The notes below the pieces were generated by a model, which saw only the letters and a list, made by a program, of their open reading frames with translations, had not been told where the DNA came from and searched no databases. DNA of 64,000 nucleotides. Origin: an uncultured Myxococcales bacterium. Its GTDB lineage: Bacteria > Myxococcota > Myxococcia > Myxococcales > Myxococcaceae. Positions within the stretch are counted from its first letter, which is position 1; every line of letters begins with the position of its first letter. This document shows positions 62,540-64,000 of this stretch, one piece after another. The position numbers and the translations under genes are program-made. Location of the stretch: the NCBI GenBank assembly GCA_937980205.1, contig CALJKW010000024.1, forward strand, positions 62,001 to 126,000, in the 5' to 3' direction.

Positions 62540-63132
62540 TGCCAGAACGGCAGCCGGTACGCCGTCACCATCCCCGAGGTCGCCACCGACGCCTGCTCGG
62601 TGAAGTGCTCGTACGGCGCGTACACCAGCGTCTGCGCCTGCACGCCGGCGGTGCACAGCGACAGGTGCACGTCGGTGTAGCCGTCGCGCGCGAGCGGCTC
62701 TTCCGGGTGGTGGTCGTGGTGCGGCCCCGCGTAGTCGCCCGGGCCGTACGCGAGCACCTGCGTGCCCCAGCGCCTGCGCACCTTGCGGCCGCTGACGACC
62801 TCGGCGAAGCGGCCGAACGTGTCCGAGCGCATGAACGCGAGCGCCTTCGAGGTCGCCGCAGCGGTGCGGCAGCGGACCGTCTTGGGCAGCAGCTCCTCGT
62901 AGTTGCGGGTCAGCCCCCAGATGCTCTGCGGCGGAATGCCGCGCTCGAAGACGCGCAGCTTCGGGGCGACCTCGTCCTCGAGCCTCGCGAGCAGGGCGCG
63001 ACACTTCGCGCGGTCGAGCAGCCCCGCTTCGGCGATGAAGCGGCGGCCCGTCTTCAAGATGCCGGTGAGCCCGGTGCGGCCGTCGAGCACGCGGCGCCCG
63101 CGGGGAGTCAGCAGATCCGCGAACTGCTTCAA
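62461..63132 (-). CDS. probable 2OG-Fe(II) dioxygenase-fold protein
   Basis: A 223-residue protein starting at TTG 63132 (overlapping the upstream TGA). The C-terminal half shows the double-stranded beta-helix pattern of 2-oxoglutarate dioxygenases: YGPGDYAGPHHDHHPEE (HxD iron site), RDGYTDVHLSLCTAGVQAQT, RLPFWHYTTPLLG (distal His) and SRRWVLLGTFLDEAD (Arg for 2OG). The N-terminal half is helical. The fit is by motif order only; a related prolyl-hydroxylase-like enzyme is the closest guess. Overlaps the zinc-ribbon gene tail-to-tail by 79 bases. Confidence 0.65.
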   Translation of the reverse strand: MKQFADLLTPRGRRVLDGRTGLTGILKTGRRFIAEAGLLDRAKCRALLARLEDEVAPKLRVFERGIPPQSIWGLTRNYEELLPKTVRCRTAAATSKALAFMRSDTFGRFAEVVSGRKVRRRWGTQVLAYGPGDYAGPHHDHHPEEPLARDGYTDVHLSLCTAGVQAQTLVYAPYEHFTEQASVATSGMVTAYRLPFWHYTTPLLGRPGSRRWVLLGTFLDEAD

Positions 63133-64000
63133 CGCGGCAGCGTCCCCTGCTCGATCTGGAACGCGAGCCGCTCGATGTCTCTGGCCGACGCGTTCCCGCG
63201 CTGCACCAGCTCACCGAGCGCCTGCGCGGCGACGGCGAAGTCCTGCTCCTGGCCCGGAGCGAGCCGTACGTTCTGGAACAGGTACATCATCAGCTGGTTC
63301 GCCTGCTCCTGCGTCTGGCGCGTGCGCGTCTCGTCTCCGCGGGCTTGCTGCGAGTCCGTGGACAGCGCGCGAATCACCGACGCGAACTCGCGCAGGTTCA
63401 GCTCGCCGTCGCGAATCGACTCGGTCACGGCGCGCTGCACGTTCGGCGCCTCGGGCGACTGGGGCACGCTCTCGGCGCCCTGCCCGACCATCGGCGGCAG
63501 CGACTCGAGCTGTCGTCCGAGCTGCTCGAAGTGCTCCGGCGGGGCGTCGGCCGCGGCCAGCTCGGACAACATGCCGAACGCCTGCAGGAACGCGGGCCGC
63601 TGCTCCTCCGGCACCGAGCTCGACCGCAAGAGCTGCTCGAAGCGCTGCACGGCGGCCTGGCTCGTCGCCTCCTGCTGCTCGGGCGTCTGCGCCGCCTTCA
63701 CGTCCTCGGCGAGCGCGCGCACCACCGTGCCGAGCTCGCGGACCTCGAGCAGGCCGTCTCTCGACGCCGCCTCGACCGCCGCGGACAGCTTCGGAGTCGC
63801 CGCCGTGAGCTGCGCGTCGGCCTCCACCGCCGTGCCCATCGCGTCGATGGCGCGGCTCGAGTGGGGAAAGCGGCTCTGCTCCTGCTCGAGCAGCTGCTGC
63901 AGGTTCGTCTGCTGATCCGCCGGCAGCCGGCTCGCCTGCTCCCGCAGGTCGTTCACGAACTTCGAGGTGGCCTGCGCGGCGCGCTCGGTGCCCTGCGGCG
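63129..64000 (-). CDS. helical protein, partial at window edge
   Basis: At least 275 residues; the frame stays open to the right edge, though GTG 63956 could be a start. Almost entirely helical and Gln/Ala/Glu-rich (QASRLPADQQTNLQQLLEQE, AVQRFEQLLRSSSVPEEQRP, LGELVQRGNASARDIERLAF), with two similar segments (SRDGLLEVRELGTVVRALA and IRDGELNLREFASVIRALS) that look like EF-hand-type repeats. No signal seen within the window. It is coupled to the dioxygenase-like gene by a 4-base overlap. Function unknown. Confidence 0.7.
   Translation of the reverse strand, partial: PQGTERAAQATSKFVNDLREQASRLPADQQTNLQQLLEQEQSRFPHSSRAIDAMGTAVEADAQLTAATPKLSAAVEAASRDGLLEVRELGTVVRALAEDVKAAQTPEQQEATSQAAVQRFEQLLRSSSVPEEQRPAFLQAFGMLSELAAADAPPEHFEQLGRQLESLPPMVGQGAESVPQSPEAPNVQRAVTESIRDGELNLREFASVIRALSTDSQQARGDETRTRQTQEQANQLMMYLFQNVRLAPGQEQDFAVAAQALGELVQRGNASARDIERLAFQIEQGTLPR

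Overview
The window is very GC-rich and reads like a chromosome segment of a myxobacterium (Myxococcota). The reasons are a MYXO-CTERM-type sorting tail on a secreted protein, three Hanks-type Ser/Thr kinases plus an FHA/sigma-54 activator, AgmX/PglI-type and TonB_C-fused receptor proteins, an unusually high number of lipoproteins with Gly/Thr- or Asp/Ala-Gly-rich linkers, and the DUF1501/cytochrome-c cluster common in that phylum. No rRNA, tRNA, CRISPR array, transposase or phage gene was seen. Genes are dense and often overlap by ATGA/GTGA/TTGA.

Layout. 0-6 kb: a lipase-like hydrolase, a kinase with a PEGA tail, a GreA-like protein and a four-gene minus-strand operon (secreted protein, lipoprotein, NAD(P)-binding protein, YbaK). 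6.2-11.4 kb: a tight four-gene plus-strand operon of two c-type heme proteins, a Gly-rich lipoprotein and a Tat-exported DUF1501 protein. 11.4-13.4 kb: a secreted protein diverging from an AbiEi/DUF559 protein. 13.5-20 kb: a minus-strand signalling run (malQ, kinase, FHA/sigma-54 activator, kinase). 20-24.5 kb: a 3-methyladenine glycosylase, then ECF sigma / zinc anti-sigma / RlmN-like. 24.5-27.5 kb: a decayed AlkB-type gene and a metallo-hydrolase/AraC/PhnD-like operon. 27.6-31.6 kb: a GAF histidine kinase facing a RelA/SpoT-fold protein coupled to a TIGR02996/leucine-rich protein. 31.6-37.3 kb: a GH31 glycosidase, small secreted proteins and a BchE-like B12 radical SAM enzyme. 37.3-40 kb: a five-gene overlapping operon headed by a zeta-toxin-like P-loop kinase and a cyclic-nucleotide-binding protein. 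40-48.5 kb: surface and periplasmic proteins. 48.5-54 kb: two flavoproteins, a DoxX-like protein and a zinc-finger SDR. 54-58 kb: a TonB-dependent receptor with its coupled lipoprotein. 58-64 kb: a pseudopilin, an aldehyde dehydrogenase, a bacterial calpain and two more genes running off the edge.

The most unexpected non-gene signal is a set of short palindromic repeat families placed at gene borders. One ~145 bp element (two copies, opposite orientation) begins with the stop codon of the preceding gene. A 206 bp element with exact two-fold symmetry sits between two convergent genes and supplies one stop codon. A third family has a TCA-NNN-TGA core that gives stop codons on both strands, and two elements lie in frame inside the N-terminus of lipoprotein genes. 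The best candidates for undescribed protein systems are the RelA/SpoT-like + TIGR02996/LRR pair and the zeta-like kinase + cNMP-sensor + coiled-coil operon.
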